From Trebouxia sp. TZW2008 (Eukaryota; Chlorophyta; Trebouxiophyceae; Trebouxiales; Trebouxiaceae): a stretch of 64,000 bases of DNA. The stretch covers positions 64,544-128,543 of the forward strand of contig BDIU01000400.1 in NCBI GenBank assembly GCA_002118135.1, read 5' to 3'. Numbering within the stretch: position 1 is the first letter of the stretch; each line of letters starts with the position of its first letter. The position numbers were made by a program, and so were the translations under genes. Below, piece by piece: positions 32,632-45,446 of this stretch. The notes beneath the pieces are model-generated. The model made no database searches. It worked only from the letters and a program-made list of their open reading frames with translations, and was not told where the DNA came from.

Positions 32632-34088
32632 TTAAGGCAGATTGCCTGATTTGGCAATCTGCATGATTGTGGCTTCATTGTACATATGCATCCCAGTCTT
32701 GTTTGCCTCTGCATCCAGTACCATTGCCCTTGCAACGTCTCTGACCGGAGTCGAAGTGATAGGCAGGACAGCTCCCAGCCGCTCCACAGTGTTGGCTTTG
32801 GAGCCCCGGGCTAATTTGCCTGGTCTGAAAATCGAACTTGCAGGAAAGTTTTCTGCCTGCACAGCTTGTTCAGCCTGCATGCAAATTGACACTCTTGACA
32901 CTGAATAACCAACCAAAGATTGGCACACAATCTACAAAGTTCATCCTCAAATTGTCAGTCATTACCAATTGGCGAGGCTGATTGTAAAGCAAAGTTCTGA
33001 CTTACATTCTGTGCAAACCTGCATAGCATGTGCATCAGCTTAGGCTTGGGTATACCCTCATGCCCAAGGGAACATTGTGTCTCAAGCTTAAGGTTTGGCT
33101 TGAGTCACAGCTGTACACCATGCTGGCAGACACACTTCAGTAGCAGCATGAATAGCAAGGCAGTCATTGCTAAGTCTGGATGCTGATGCAACACGGTGCA
33201 CACAAGCTTGTGGACCCAGCCTAGTGGCATCAGCTACTGTTGTTTGGTCGGTTTGTAACAGCCGACCTGTCCTTTGGTCTTCATGTACAGCAAGGGGTGA
33301 CAAAGGCTGAAGTCATTTGCCCATATATTGGCATTGGCACCTTTACTTGAGCACAGCGTGAACTGCTGAGCGCCTGCCTGCTTTGCTGCCTGAGCTGCTT
33401 GCTTGACATACTCCAGATCCACTTTTCTGAACTGTGCAGCGCTTCCTGCAACCTGCACAGGCAGCCTTTCAAAGTTGAGCACTAGCACTGCACAGTTTCA
33501 CGCTGGAAGTGGCATGTGGGCTTGGGTGGTTTGTCAGCAACGTATATGTGTCGACAGTAAGATCTGCTGTTTCATGCAGCATGTAACAAAACTGTACGCT
33601 GTGCTATCGTGCAGGTGTTCAACAGACGATTGCGCAAGCAAGCTTGCAGACTACTTTGCGGGTTGTTCCCAAGGTGCAGAAGACTGTGTGGGCATCTTGA
33701 AATGCTTGCGCTCCCTCTGTGGTTAGGTTGTCCATATTGATGCCTTTTTGAACCAGTTTGGAGGCATTGTACCCCTGTATCACAGATCTGAGTGCAAGCC
33801 AAGTTGGTGTGTAGCTGCCTCGGCAGGCTTCAAGCAGACCAAATGGTTAATGCTACACCAACAAGAGCATAAGCACCTGGTAAGCAGCTGGCACATCCAC
33901 CTCGCGCCTGCCGATCGTTGTCACCGAGCTGAATGTTGTGCAGTTCAGAAGTTGTCCTACCAGCTCAAGACCTGCAATAACAAGAAGTATTTGAGCGTGC
34001 TGGTGCGCAAACGCGCTGTCGAGCAGCCTTGATGTTGGAAGAGCATCGCACCCACAGCACCAGTGCCGCCTATTACCACAGCCTTCAT
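32632..34088 (-). CDS. HTATIP2/TIP30-like NAD(P)-binding oxidoreductase
   Basis: Five minus-strand exons: 34088-34052, 33971-33877, 33774-33655, 33452-33267 and 32874-32632 (stop), 226 residues in phase. The first exon is only 12 codons and carries the Rossmann start MKAVVIGGTGAVG. Landmarks are VTTIGRREVDVP, FQDAHTVFCTLGTTRKV, GSAAQFRKVDLEYVKQ, GAQQFTLCSSKGANAN, LLYMKTKGQ (a YxxxK pair at the usual catalytic spacing), ASSIFRPGKLARG and TPVRDVARAMVLDA. This is the atypical short-chain dehydrogenase family of HTATIP2; the natural substrate is not known. It runs convergent to the J-protein, with stop codons about 235 bp apart. Confidence 0.9.
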
Positions 34089-36055
34089 ATTGTTGTCTGC
34101 ATCGCCGCCGTGTACTTGGATCAAGGCCTTTGATATAAGTGAAGCATCAGACCACTACTTCGGAGTGGCAACTGCTATTCACGCTGGGCAGTCTGACTAC
34201 AGATGCCTGGTCATCCAAGCATGAAGCTTTCGTTGAGCTTCACGTTCTGAAGGCGCAGCAAGTCATCCTGCACGAAGTGCTGGTTTGCGCTGGCACCAAG
34301 CACTGCCGGTGGTCTCGACCGCGATCTCTCTTGGCCAAAAACATGACGATATGCTGACATCAAGCTATAAGTCATGACTCAGCTGCCAGCCCAAGCAGAG
34401 TCGCTTGGCCACAAGTTGGCTGTGTGTGAGCAGTCCTTGACTTTGTGTGGCACATGAAATGGACAATTGTACCAAAATCCTGCACATCATGGGCACTTAT
34501 CATTTGCTATGACTGCAAAGCAGAACTGCAAGCAGAGAGGACTGCAAGCATTTGATTTGCAAATCCCCAACCAGTGCTAGAATGGTGTGCTAAAGCTAGA
34601 TGATGTGATGACTCTTGCAAGTTTGTAGATCTGTGCAGTTGCCAGCCCTCTTTATCAGCTGATGCTTTTGGCTCAGCCTTCTCTGTAACACTCAGCAGAT
34701 GTAATGTGGACAGAGCTCACAGCCAGAGCTGTGAATCTGACTGGCAAGTGGCTGGTCCTCTCCTAGGCCTGGATGTGCTGCAATCTATGTCGCTGCCGGC
34801 CTAGTATTTTGACTGCTTGAAACCCTCTCGGAAATGATGGCCTGAGTCAATGACCTCATTTGTATGACCATGTGTGTTTGACTGGACTTGCATTCTGCAA
34901 TTGTGCATGGACGCTGTTGAATTGACCCATTCTGGTCAACATGGCACAGCACACGGTGCATTAGAGCTTGACTGCGCTTCAAAAGCAAGAGGTGAGTGCC
35001 ACCTTTGACTGTAGATAGACGTGAGACCAGTTGAGTCTGAGGGATCTTCAGACAACAGCAACTCAGCATGTTAAAATGACAAATGCCTCAATGACAAGCT
35101 CTTAAGAGCATGCTTTCCCTCCATAAGTCTGAGGCATTTGGATGGAGGGAAAACAGTCACATCTGTTCTTAAACCCCTGCTGAGGCAGACATGCAAAAAT
35201 TTGGTTGTCTGATAAGCTATTCCGGCCTTGTTGTGCTTGTCAGCAGATCCAGACAACAAAGAGAAGCAAAAGTTTCCTGCTTGTTTTGATATTATCGGGG
35301 AAAACCTCTTGAATTTCAATCTCGAATGTACACAACAAAGTGCTGCAGCAAAGAAAGCTTCTGTTTATGATCTGAGCTGATCTGCCGGCATCTCGTTGTG
35401 TGTTAACCAATGTTTCATGTCGCGCACAATACAGTACTCTATGCGAGACGAGCGGGTAAGGCACTGTTCAACATATGAAAAAGGATGTCTTGGCATCGGG
35501 CCCGGCCTGAGACAAGCGAGACCAGCCGCACCGGCGCCTGCACAAGGGCTGCGTCTCCAGCATGCCCAGAGTCTGTCGGTCTGGTCAAAGCGGCAGATGC
35601 CAACGATTGCATGCGGTATTGACACTGAGCCCTGGGCGGTCGACTGCCACCTGGGCTGCTGCGACTGCTGATGCAAAGCGTCAAGCTAGGGCGAAAGGCT
35701 GAGATTTTGTATCTTTTTAGTCACAGCGTGCATGTGGGACTCACATGTTCCCAGGGCGCTTAGCGCCAGTCTGACTTCGATCCGTGGCCGTATGGTGACA
35801 TCGCTAGAGTCCCGCAAGCGTTTGCTCCTGCCAGGGCGCTTGGTATACATATTGCTCCAGAGTCATTCAGCTTTTGCGTCAACTTGATAGATATGGCCCT
35901 CCCATGACTGTTTGTGTGTTTGCTATCTAGCATGCAACGCGTCAGCAGGCGATAGCCTCGACGTTCCGTCACACGTTGTGATACACAGCCACTCAGGCAC
36001 CTGACGTTTGCAACAAGCAGGCAGGGGTGCAGGGAAGGGCAGCTGCCCCTAGCAT
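34089..36055. other. Intergenic between HTATIP2-like gene and NAD kinase
   Basis: Nearly 2 kb between divergent start codons. Several 60-100 codon frames exist on both strands (for example 35071-35464 minus), but none shows family motifs or supported splice structure. A leader exon of either gene may be hidden here. Confidence 0.45.
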
Positions 36056-39000
36056 ATGGACACCCCTTCCTCTCTGTTACAGCTAGACGAGAAGGCCAAC
36101 GCCGCAGTTGCAAGTAAGCGACCAATGCTAGCATTTGCTGCAAGACTCTGCCCCAAGATAGCCTTTCAATTGCGTACATCTCGCTCAGCGTGTGTGCTGC
36201 TGCTGGAGCAGAGCAATTTTGGCACAAACGTGCCCCCTTGTGAAAGTCATGCTTTCCCTCAGACAGCCTCAGCGCTGCATACAACCTTTTCCAACCTCGA
36301 AATCATGCTGTTCAAGTTGCGCCACGCTGGTCCAACATGCATGCACATGCGTTTGCAGGCTTCGTTGCACTTTTGCGGGGTGCTGGGGAGAAGGAGAGGG
36401 CTGCAAGGCAGGAAGCTCGCCATTGGCAGACACAAGCAGCAGAGTGGAAAGAAAAGTATATCAATACACCATACGTAGCTGTTATAGGCTCTGCTACACT
36501 GCGCTTGCTGCGTCCTCAACTCTCATTGGCAGACACCTGCATGTGCTCGGTGCATGCAAGTGCCAAACGAAACACTCACAGTGTTCGACTACACCTACTG
36601 CTTACAGGCAACAATGTTCTCTGCTATCTGTCTTGCAGCACAACTGGCGTAAGCGACCGTGCATGTGATGGGGTCATTGTGTTGCAGATATGAGTCAGCT
36701 AGGCGTCATGTTGACATGCTCCAGAAGCTGGCAGAGAAGCAGCATCAGCAGCAGACGCTTGACACAGATCGCGGTCACATCACCACCATCCTGGAGCATG
36801 ATGACAGCAATCATCCCCTGTCAGAAAACTCTCAACCCTCCTTCACAGACACAGCTCGTTCCATGCTAGATGAGTACGATGCAGTGAAGGGCTTGGCAAA
36901 TGCTGACAGCATGGGCAGTGAGAGGAATCTGCCCAGAGTCAGGACATCCCGTGTCACAGCTGATCATGCTGCTCAAGTCGCCATTGCTGGAGACAGGCGC
37001 AACTCATTGCCAGACTTGGGGTCAAGAAAGTTCCCAAGGGCTAAGTCAGCGACCAGGAAAAACTCTCTGGGCCCTGTGCGCATTGATAGCCAGGTGCGCT
37101 TTTCATGTGAATGCGGTTTGCCATACTACAGACCCAGTACCATGCTCCTGCATTTGATGTCAGGATCAATGGATATGTGATGTCTGACAAGTCAGGACAC
37201 ACATATTATCTGCAAGCTGTCAGTCTTTGCAGAATGCTGTGCATGCTGTGCATGTTGTGATGCCACATCTTTGCCTGTACATGCAAGGCACTGTCATTGA
37301 GCACAATCTGTCCTGCCTGTCATGGAAGTACATGACTCAAGAGCCCTGCTGCTACACTGTGCATTTGCATTGTTGTTTCGAGTTGTGCATAGGGAGGGCT
37401 CTGCTGCTCACAGTTTCAGCTCAGAATGCCTGATTTGTTGCATGCTGGGATCCATCATATTGACAAATGGTCCTCAGCATAGCATCAAGTCAAGCCTGGT
37501 CAGCTGTACTAGTGGAACATTGTTGCATGAGCTTAGCACGCTGATCACAAAGTACATGCCAAAGCTTCTTCCGACATGCCTGTGGATCGTGTATTACTAC
37601 ACAACTTTCCAAGTGTCATGACAGCAGCATTTGCTAGCTGAATTACTTTTTTGACACAGCCTCAGTGAGATAAAAGTAGCTCACCTTGTCATTTTTCTGC
37701 ATGATCATAGCACGAGCGTGTGATCATTCATTTGGTGCCCCACTACATAACGCATATTTCTGAGACAGGTACATGTTGTACAGGCTGATGAGTCTTCACA
37801 GTGCTGCATATTGGAGAAATTGCAGTAGTCTGACTGCTGCATGTGAGTGCTGCTTGCTGCAGTTGTCAGGACTCGCTGAGATGCTGCTCTAATTGCTTTC
37901 AAGTGGTATGCTAACAAATGTGCTTGTTTCATGGTGTGCAGATATCTGCATCTGCAGTCACACCAGCCATGGCCACCCCAAGCAGACCCATGCGCACTAC
38001 AGTGGGGTCCTTAGCCTCCTGGCTAATGGCCTACACCATGATGCAGCCAGGAGCGAGCGGTGGCCGCAACGGCACCACCTCCAAATTCGACAACGACCAG
38101 GAGATCTCGGCCGTGTCGGTGCTGGACGATGACGGCGCGTCGGGAGTGGGCGCGGCAGCTGCCGCGGCGGTGTCGGTGGCGCTCGCCAGGAGCTGGGCTG
38201 CGGCTGCGTCGCAGAAGCAAGCAGCTATGGTGGAGAGGACGACCAGTGGGAGTCTTAAGCCTGGCCGAGCTGGCTTCAGACTTGTGGCTGCTGTGTCCAA
38301 CACTGACCTTGTACGCTTGGGAGGCAGCGCGAAGCGCAGCACATTTGACCATGAGGTGTGCACTAGAGCTGCTGTTGTAGCATGGTTATGAAACATTTGC
38401 TTATGAACTATTTGCCAGTGCAGTTTGCAGTTCTAATTGTACAGGAGGGATCTGTGCATGGTGCTTGTTGCTCTCTGATGCAGGATGCTGTTGCCTTGTG
38501 TGCTCTGCTGTGCTTCCATTCAATCACAGCAGGCAATGCATGGTCATGCCCAGGGACCCTTGTTGGTCTTCATGAGCATGGCTTTGGATTTGGGCGGACA
38601 TACCAAGCTCCGCACTCCAGTCACATTGAGCAATACCTCATAGCAATAAAGTCAGGCTACATTTCCATGCACATGTGCACCATTCACTATTGTGCAAGCT
38701 CACATGCTTCTTTCTGCTCAATCTTGCCAATACAGATTTGCCTTGGCTTGTCCTTGAGCATGTGTAATGCTTACCTTGCCAGCAATGGCGCTTGTTATTG
38801 CTGCTCTTGATTGCTCAGTGACATCTGCTCAGCCTACGCTTGATGTGTATAGGATTCCACCCCAATGGGCAGTTCCACCTCCAGCAACAGAGGTGGCTCG
38901 ACCCCCTTCTTCACCTCACCTAAGACCTCAAACTCCAATCTGCAACAGTCAGGGGCCACACCCTTTGCGTCCCTCTCAGAAATGCCCTTCACAGAGACAG

Positions 39001-42000
39001 ACGGCCCTTCATCCAACACAGATGCAGCCCCCCCACCCCTGCCGCACCCCCACGCACAGACCATGCCTGTATCCATACCCTCAAGCTCAGATCATCCGCA
39101 GGTACAGTGACCTCTTTTTGTAACGACTGCTTTGGTTGACAAGAGAGCTGTCCTGCTATCAGAGAGGTGCCACTGCAGTCAGCATGCAGTGGTTCATTAC
39201 CAGTCGCATTGTGAAGAACAATGCACATTCAATGTCCTAACAAAGAGAAGTGACTGTACATGCAGAGCCTGCCTGATGCTCATGCTGCTTTCGATGCCAT
39301 CACCAATTTTCACTTGTAATTTTCTGTTTGTTCTGCTGCATGTCAAAAAGCAATCTATGCAGTCCTGCTGTGTGACAAGCAGCATAGCTTGCTTGGATAG
39401 CAGTGCTTCAGGATTCTTTGACTGCCTCATGGTGTTTCAGATGCATTTGCGCTGCCACGCAGCATCTCGCCAACATGTTGTTACCATTCTGCTTTCAGGC
39501 CAATCATGGCACAGTGGCATATGCAGTATGCAGCTCAGCAACCAAGAACCCACCTTGACTCGTACTGCTGATGCGTGTCAGCACCTCAAGCCTTACACAT
39601 ATAGTTGCATATGCAATGTGAAGCCCAGCAAGGCTGAATACCATTGACTTGCTTTGCCCCTATATGTGCAGGCAGCACATGCGTTTGGCAGTGTGGACGT
39701 GAACGCTCCCTCCCCCTCCCCAGCAGACCCCTTTCAGTCAGCAGACCCCCTAGACCAGGCTTCAGACGCACAGGCAGACATTTCCAGCCCCTCTAGCAGG
39801 GGCAAGTCAGAAAGGGCTTCTTCACCTGGAGCCCCTTCAGGCTGGCATGCCTTCAAACCTGCCCCAATAGGGAAAGACTTCAAGACTGCGGGCAGTCTCC
39901 CTATACTGCAGAGCGCTTTGCACAGGCGGCTGTCGTTTGCCCAAGGTGCAGGGGTTTTGCCGCCAGGTTTGGGGGTTACGCCAAGCTTTGAGGGGCCTTT
40001 CCCGCCACAAGCTTTGATTCTAAGGGACAACTCCCACCGGCGGGAAGCGTACGCCAAAGGGCAGGGCGCTTTGCCGCCAGCCTTCAGCGGCAGAAACCCT
40101 CTGCATACCGTGAACAGCGCCGTCAGCAGTGACTTGGACACCCTCCAAGAAGACAGCTCTGAGTTTATTGATTTGGGAGAGCAGCCAGACTTGGTCACCG
40201 AGCTGAATGACTCAATTGGGCGCAAGAACCGATTAGCACCTTCAGGCCGGGCTCTGAAGCAGGTTGAGTCATTCAACACAGATGTCGTCCGGCAGTCCAT
40301 TGACAGGGCGAACAGGACAGACACCAATGACAAGCACATCTCCTCAGCTGGTACGTGTACTAGAGAAGTAGTCACATTTGTGTTACTGCAATGTGGTGAG
40401 CAGACGCAAGGCGCTGTTAAGCGCTCGCCTGCTTGCAGTGCATGTCGAGTGCTTGCATGCTCAGACATACTCTGCGACCTGCATGCTTCCATGTGCTATC
40501 AACATCTTCCATTGCATGTTTGCGTCACGTTGCTGCATACATCCATTGTTCTAGTTTGTTCTGTCCTGACTAGGTGGCACCAAATATGCCATCAGGAACT
40601 TAGCAACCTGTTTGTACATCAGAGCCCACCCAACAGAAGTGTCATGGCAACAAAATGCAACAGCATCTCATGCCTGTCATGTTTCTGTAGGCTCACATCT
40701 TGAGCTGCACTGGCTGAACCCACCACGCAAGATCCTGGTAGTGGCTAAGCCCTCCCCAGACGTGCTGCGCTCCCTAGTCAAGGTGGCTGAGTGGCTGTTG
40801 GATCCCCAACGAGCCATGCACGTTTATGTGGAGCCAAGTGTGTACGCCAGACTAGGCCTGGTGAGTTTCTCTTAGTACATCCATGTATGGCCAAGTTTGC
40901 TGCACCATGTCTTGCCAGCATTGAGTTTGACTTAATGCTAGATTTTTGTTGAAGGGCAGCTTCTTCTTGTATCTTACCTGGTCTAGCTTACCTGCAAATG
41001 AAACGTAGCGCCAATGCACCCTGCAGAGGTGCGCACCAAATCTCAAGTTGTCAGTGCCTCTTGCTGCAACATTATCAAAAGGTAGCCTGTGTTGTCTGTC
41101 TTGTCCCCTGAAAATTTGCCAGCTCCAATGCAGACAAGTTGCTACTAAAATAGGGGTCGAACAGCAACTTCCTCCTCTGTCTTTCCTTCCAAAGCTTCTC
41201 CAAATACAACTCATCGCTCTAAAGCAATTTAATACTGCTGCAGGAGTTGCAGAGGAGTGTTGCAGATGGCAAACCAGGGGAGCTGGTCACATGGACCCCA
41301 GAGCCCGAGACAGGCACCATCCCTCGCTATGTGGCTGACGGCTTGGACGCTGTTGTGACTTTGGGTGGTGACGGCACAGTGTTGTGGACCTGCTCCATCC
41401 TTGGCAATGGCTCAGTGCCCCCACTAGTGCCTTTTGCTATGGGCTCCCTTGGCTTCATGACGCCTTTTGCAATGGAGAAGATGACCAAGACCCTGGAGCA
41501 GGTGTGCTTACTGAAAATGCTGCTGCTTTTGGAATTGCGAATGATAGTTCCCTTTGTCCTGAAGACATTGATCAAGACCCTGGAGCAGGTGCGCTCCTGT
41601 AACTGGTGTATCTGTGACTGGGCCTTCACATTCTTTGCCATGTAGAAGAAACAGTGCCTTGCCTGCTGGCTGTGTGTGCTCAATTTCTTGCTTAGGTCAA
41701 TGCAGTGATGGGCCATCATGCTGTGATGAATGGCATTGGTGCTTGCTTACTGTTCCTGCTCTTTTGAGGCTCCTCTGAGGCTGATCATCTGTGGACGCCA
41801 TGGCCCATGCTACAAGTTGAATCTCAGTCGTCCCTACAAAGACGCCCAGAACAAGCCTGCCTGGCAAGACAGGACTTGGGCCACACACACCTAGCCCATG
41901 TGATGGAATGTGTAATTGCTAGCCCATGTGCTGGGATGTGTAATGATCATTATGCATGGCACAATTGCTTGGCAGTGCCTGCTTACTGTACCTGCTGTTT

Positions 42001-45000
42001 TTGTCAAGGCTGACAGCGAATGCTTGTCTTGCTGCTTCGCTTGCTGCTTGGCTTGTGTCATCAAATTGCATACACATGTCATGCAAGAAAGTGGCAGCGT
42101 CCGCCTACTGTCAGATGCTCTTTCTGTGCTCATGGTCTGTGCGCGCCATGGCTAATGCTGCACTTGCTTGGCAGTGCAAGCGTGCTGTGGCTGCTTAGAC
42201 AATTCCTGACAGTGATTTTGGAGCAGTTCTGTAGGAGACTCTGCTGCTCACAGTGATGCCAACAGCTTTGAGCTTGGATGTTTGTTGTTCCTGAGCAACA
42301 TCAAACTTCCTCTGCCAAAAGCTGCTGGCATCAGCATGTGCAGCATGAAGTTTTACAGTTTCAAGCATACTGTAGCTTTCACCAATACATTGCTGTATAC
42401 ATGTGAGATCCGACAGTTCTGCAGGGGCATATTGTACTCCTAGCAATGCCAACAGCTTCAGACTGAGGAAACCTGAGGTTCCTGCCGTGCTTTCAGACAC
42501 TGAGCAACATTAGATCTCGCCAGTCCAAAGCTGCTGGCATCACCGACAGCAGCATGTGTTTCCGCCGATCTGCCCTGATTACGTTGTGATCCATTCCTAC
42601 AGACAACAGCCCTTTTTTCTCACGCTTCTGAATGCATGTGCACCCAGAACAGGAAGCACTTGGAAAAAGCTGAACAGGCCAACAATATCACTGAGTTCTG
42701 CTGCAGCATTCTGGCACTCCTGACAGCAAGTCTGCATTGACTTGTTGCCTTGCATGACAGCTAGAAGCTGTCTGAAAATGATGGCATTTCTGGACCCAGC
42801 TCACCACACAAGGACAACAACATCATGTTGAACTTGCTATGATCAAGTGTAGCTGGAAGCTTTCCAAGGCTGGTGGCATGTGGTCCTGGCTCAACGTACA
42901 AGGATAAGAACATCATGTTGAACTTTTGATGATCAACAGTGGCTGCATCCTCATTGCTGGACTACAAGAAGATGGAAGACCTATCAAAGAATCTGGGGTC
43001 TAGGATCCTTCCCATAGTTCTTCCATATTGTTGAAGTCCAGCAGCCCGATGCAATTACTGTCAATCATTGCAGGTGCAAAATGATGTTCTTGTCCTTGTA
43101 TGGTGACCTGAATCCAGATGCTGCCATTCATAGAAAGCTTCCAGCTGTCAGGCATGCCAACATGTCAATGTAACATGCTGAGATGCTTGCACAGCAGAGC
43201 TTGGGCATTATTTTGAGAAGCGCGTCTGTAGACACACCACAAGCGCTGGTCTTATCTGACGAGCTGATTGACGGCCAGGCATGATCTCACTTGAGCATGT
43301 GACTTGAGCTGAGACACACACTCAATATGACAGAGTACTGTCTGTTACATTCCTCCTCAATGTCTCATTGCAACTAAATGGTGTCTAGAAAAATGTTTCG
43401 TTGAAAAGGGCAGGGTGAACGCCCTTTTGCATGTCATGCTTCTGCTGCCAGTTTAGCAGTAAAAGCATATTGCTTGTTTGTCGCCTAGAGGTGACCTTCT
43501 CATCCTGTTTGGCAGGAGACACAACTACACACTGCCTTGTCGGAAGTCAGAAGTTTCTGTTATTCACCTGCAACGCTCACTGTGCTATGATGTTTCAGCC
43601 AGCTTCGGTGTTGCTGTGAATGATGGTCACCCACCATACGCATGACGCTGCAAGAGCTGGGTATTTTGCTTTGAGCAGCTTTGCTGTCACACTATGCCAA
43701 TGGTGCAGCAGCTGTTTAGCTGTTTCCAATGAGAAGCTTTGCATTCTCCGCAGCTTTGAGGGGCCAGCATTAGCTTTGCCTTGGAGTGCCAATCAAGCTG
43801 AATGCGGTCGCGGGTGGTCAAAATATCACACGCAATGACCCTAACTCTGTTGCACAAAGTCAGCTCTGCGTGCTGTGCTGAGCCATGTGCAGGCTGAGCT
43901 CTGCATCACAGTCATGTGAGTATCAGGCCACATGCTCCACCAGCTGTGACCCCACAGGAGGATTATTGATTGACATAACCCTGACATAATGCTGTGTCTG
44001 TGCAGATCATCAGAGGCGGCTTTTCCCTGATGCTACGCCACAGACTGCACTGCAAGATTGAGCGAGCAGAGACCGAGACCTACCTCACAGGTGCGTCCTT
44101 TGGTCCAGCTGGCGTCCGATTGACCCTACATTGCTCTGCATACAGCGCCAAGCATCCTACCCTTGTTGTCCCTTGACTGCCTGTGTTTGCGTTCCCTTGT
44201 GAGGTTCTGTATTCACTGGATGTGGCTGCTGTTCTCTTTCGTTGCATATGTCCAGCATCATGCTGACTTCAGCCTCATCAATGTAGGCTCTGGCATCATT
44301 GCTTGTGATTGATGCTTGTATGAATGGACACCTCTGTTGTCCCCACGCATGTCACTTGTCTGCTCTGCTTGTTCAGCTTTAGCTTTGCTACAATTTGTAC
44401 TCTTTCTTTGGTCCCCCGCATGAGTCACAGTACTAAGCACAGGTTCTGTGCATAGACAACAAGAATTCGCTCTGCCATATGCCTCCCCAGCATCAGCCTT
44501 TTATGCACTTCACACATCAGTGCTGAGCACTATTCCAGTGTAGCATGACTCAACAGACAACAATGCTCACCTGGGCAAGCAAGTTGTGCTGAGCATTATG
44601 TGTGTCTGCAGACAACAACGCTCACCTGGATGAACAGGTTGTGCTGAACGAGGTGGTCATAGACCGCGGCGTCTCGCCCTTCTTGTGCAACCTCGAGTGC
44701 TTCTGCGATGGCAACTTTGTGACCCATGTGCAAGGGGACGGCTTGATAGTGTCTACTCCCACTGGTTCCACAGCCTACAACTTGGCAGCCGGCGGCTCTA
44801 TGGTTCACCCACAGGTCAGCGAAAGCCTTGTCTCTCTCTGTTGAGCCCCTTCTGAGCAATGGAAACCATCTGAAGCATGTTCCCACATGCCAACAGAAAC
44901 TCATCGGCAATGGTAGTGTATTGAGGCTAGCACCAGCACATGTATACAATTCATCCTTCCCAGCAAGTCAAGCCATACTGAGCATGTTTAGCATGCAAAA

Positions 45001-45446
45001 ATCAGCATTGTTTGGGCACGCTGGAGCCTTTCGAGCAAGTTGAGGCATCTCGAATTTGTGCAGCCTGAGTGGAAAGCATTGAAGGCATCAATTATTGCAT
45101 TCTTATGAGCAGTGCACATTGATTGACATGAAGAGCATGATTGTAGGTGCCAGGAGTGCTGTTCACCCCCATCAACCCCCACTCCCTATCTTCAAGGCCC
45201 CTGGTGCTACCAGAGTCCATTCAAATCAGGGTCAAAGTCCCGGCAGACAGCCGATCTGAGATGTGGTGCTCCTTTGACGGCAAAGACAGGCAAAGGCTTG
45301 CTCCAGGGGACGCAGTCTTGATCTATATGAGCCAGCACCCCATACCCACAGTGTGCAAGCTGGACGCCTCTCATGATTGGTTCCTCAGCATGCACAATGG
45401 CTTGCATTGGAACATCAGAAAGCAACAGGCAGGCGCAGGGAAGTGA
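36056..45446 (+). CDS. NADK: NAD kinase with long disordered N-terminal region
   Basis: Eleven exons: 36056-36113, 36359-36455, 36688-37093, 37942-38355, 38853-39101, 39672-40350, 40691-40860, 41244-41501, 44006-44090, 44612-44814 and 45147-45446 (stop), 972 residues, all in phase. Residues 1-60 are a charged coiled coil ([16 protein letters not shown]), then about 570 residues rich in Ser, Pro and Ala. The kinase domain starts near [15 protein letters not shown] and carries [22 protein letters not shown], the NE motif LNEVVIDRG and [17 protein letters not shown], ending near [12 protein letters not shown]. It phosphorylates NAD to NADP. Total length is close to the plastidic plant NADK2, but the N-terminal part is low complexity and no calmodulin site was identified. 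The intron 41502-44005 is very long and packed with duplicated blocks. Confidence 0.92.
39160..39265 (+). repeat. Dispersed hairpin element D, copy 1
   Basis: About 105 bp, also present at 59508-59617. Both contain a perfect 8-bp hairpin CCACTGCA...TGCAGTGG with a 7-base loop (39170-39192 and 59515-59537) and end in a GAAATGACTGTAC-like word. Both copies lie in introns. Confidence 0.7.
41560..41600 (+). repeat. Copy of the NAD kinase exon 8 end
   Basis: CAAGACCCTGGAGCAGGTG recurs about 90 bp after the true exon 8 end (41501), reading [13 protein letters not shown] against [13 protein letters not shown], with the donor GTGCGC kept. The frame between the two donors is open, so donor choice here could lengthen the protein. 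Confidence 0.75.
41811..41945 (+). mobile_element. 5'-truncated LINE tail in NAD kinase intron
   Basis: Reads [17 protein letters not shown], then [12 protein letters not shown] in the shifted frame, homologous to the tails at 301-548 and 60020-60245. The 3' UTR motif CTAGCCCATGTGATGGAA is itself duplicated once (about 41888 and 41920). Related CTTGCTTACTG...CCTGCT words lie on both sides (about 41743 and 41977). Confidence 0.75.
42228..42560 (+). repeat. Duplicated intron block in NAD kinase intron 8 (first pair)
   Basis: GATGCCAACAGCTTTGAG near 42254 and AATGCCAACAGCTTCAGA near 42445 begin related blocks of about 80-100 bp, both containing TGAGCAACAT and an AAGCTGCTGGCATCA end. This is non-coding. 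Confidence 0.6.
42785..42940 (+). repeat. Duplicated intron block in NAD kinase intron 8 (second pair)
   Basis: Two adjacent units of about 65-70 bp share ACAAGGA, AACATCATGTTGAACTT and TGATCAA words (about 42810 and 42898). This is non-coding. Confidence 0.6.
42956..43042 (+). ncRNA. Candidate microRNA-precursor-like hairpin in an intron
   Basis: The arms 42956-42979 and 43019-43042 are imperfect inverted repeats: 21 of 24 positions pair by eye. Pairing continues inward over CTAT/ATAG and further, giving roughly a 35-bp stem with a short terminal loop near 42998-43005. The outer ends are GCTGGACT and AGTCCAGC. This shape fits a short plant or algal microRNA or small-RNA hairpin, but no expression evidence exists here. 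Confidence 0.4.
44551..44596 (+). repeat. Decayed copy of the NAD kinase exon 10 start
   Basis: ACAGACAACAATGCTCACCT then AAGTTGTGCTGAGCA mirrors the acceptor and first codons of exon 10 ([14 protein letters not shown]) 58 bp downstream. It lacks several codons. Confidence 0.75.

Noticed and set aside
38023..38396. Long minus-strand frames under NAD kinase exon 4
   Set aside because: Shadow frames of a GC-rich, Ala-rich exon; the plus frame joins its neighbours in phase.
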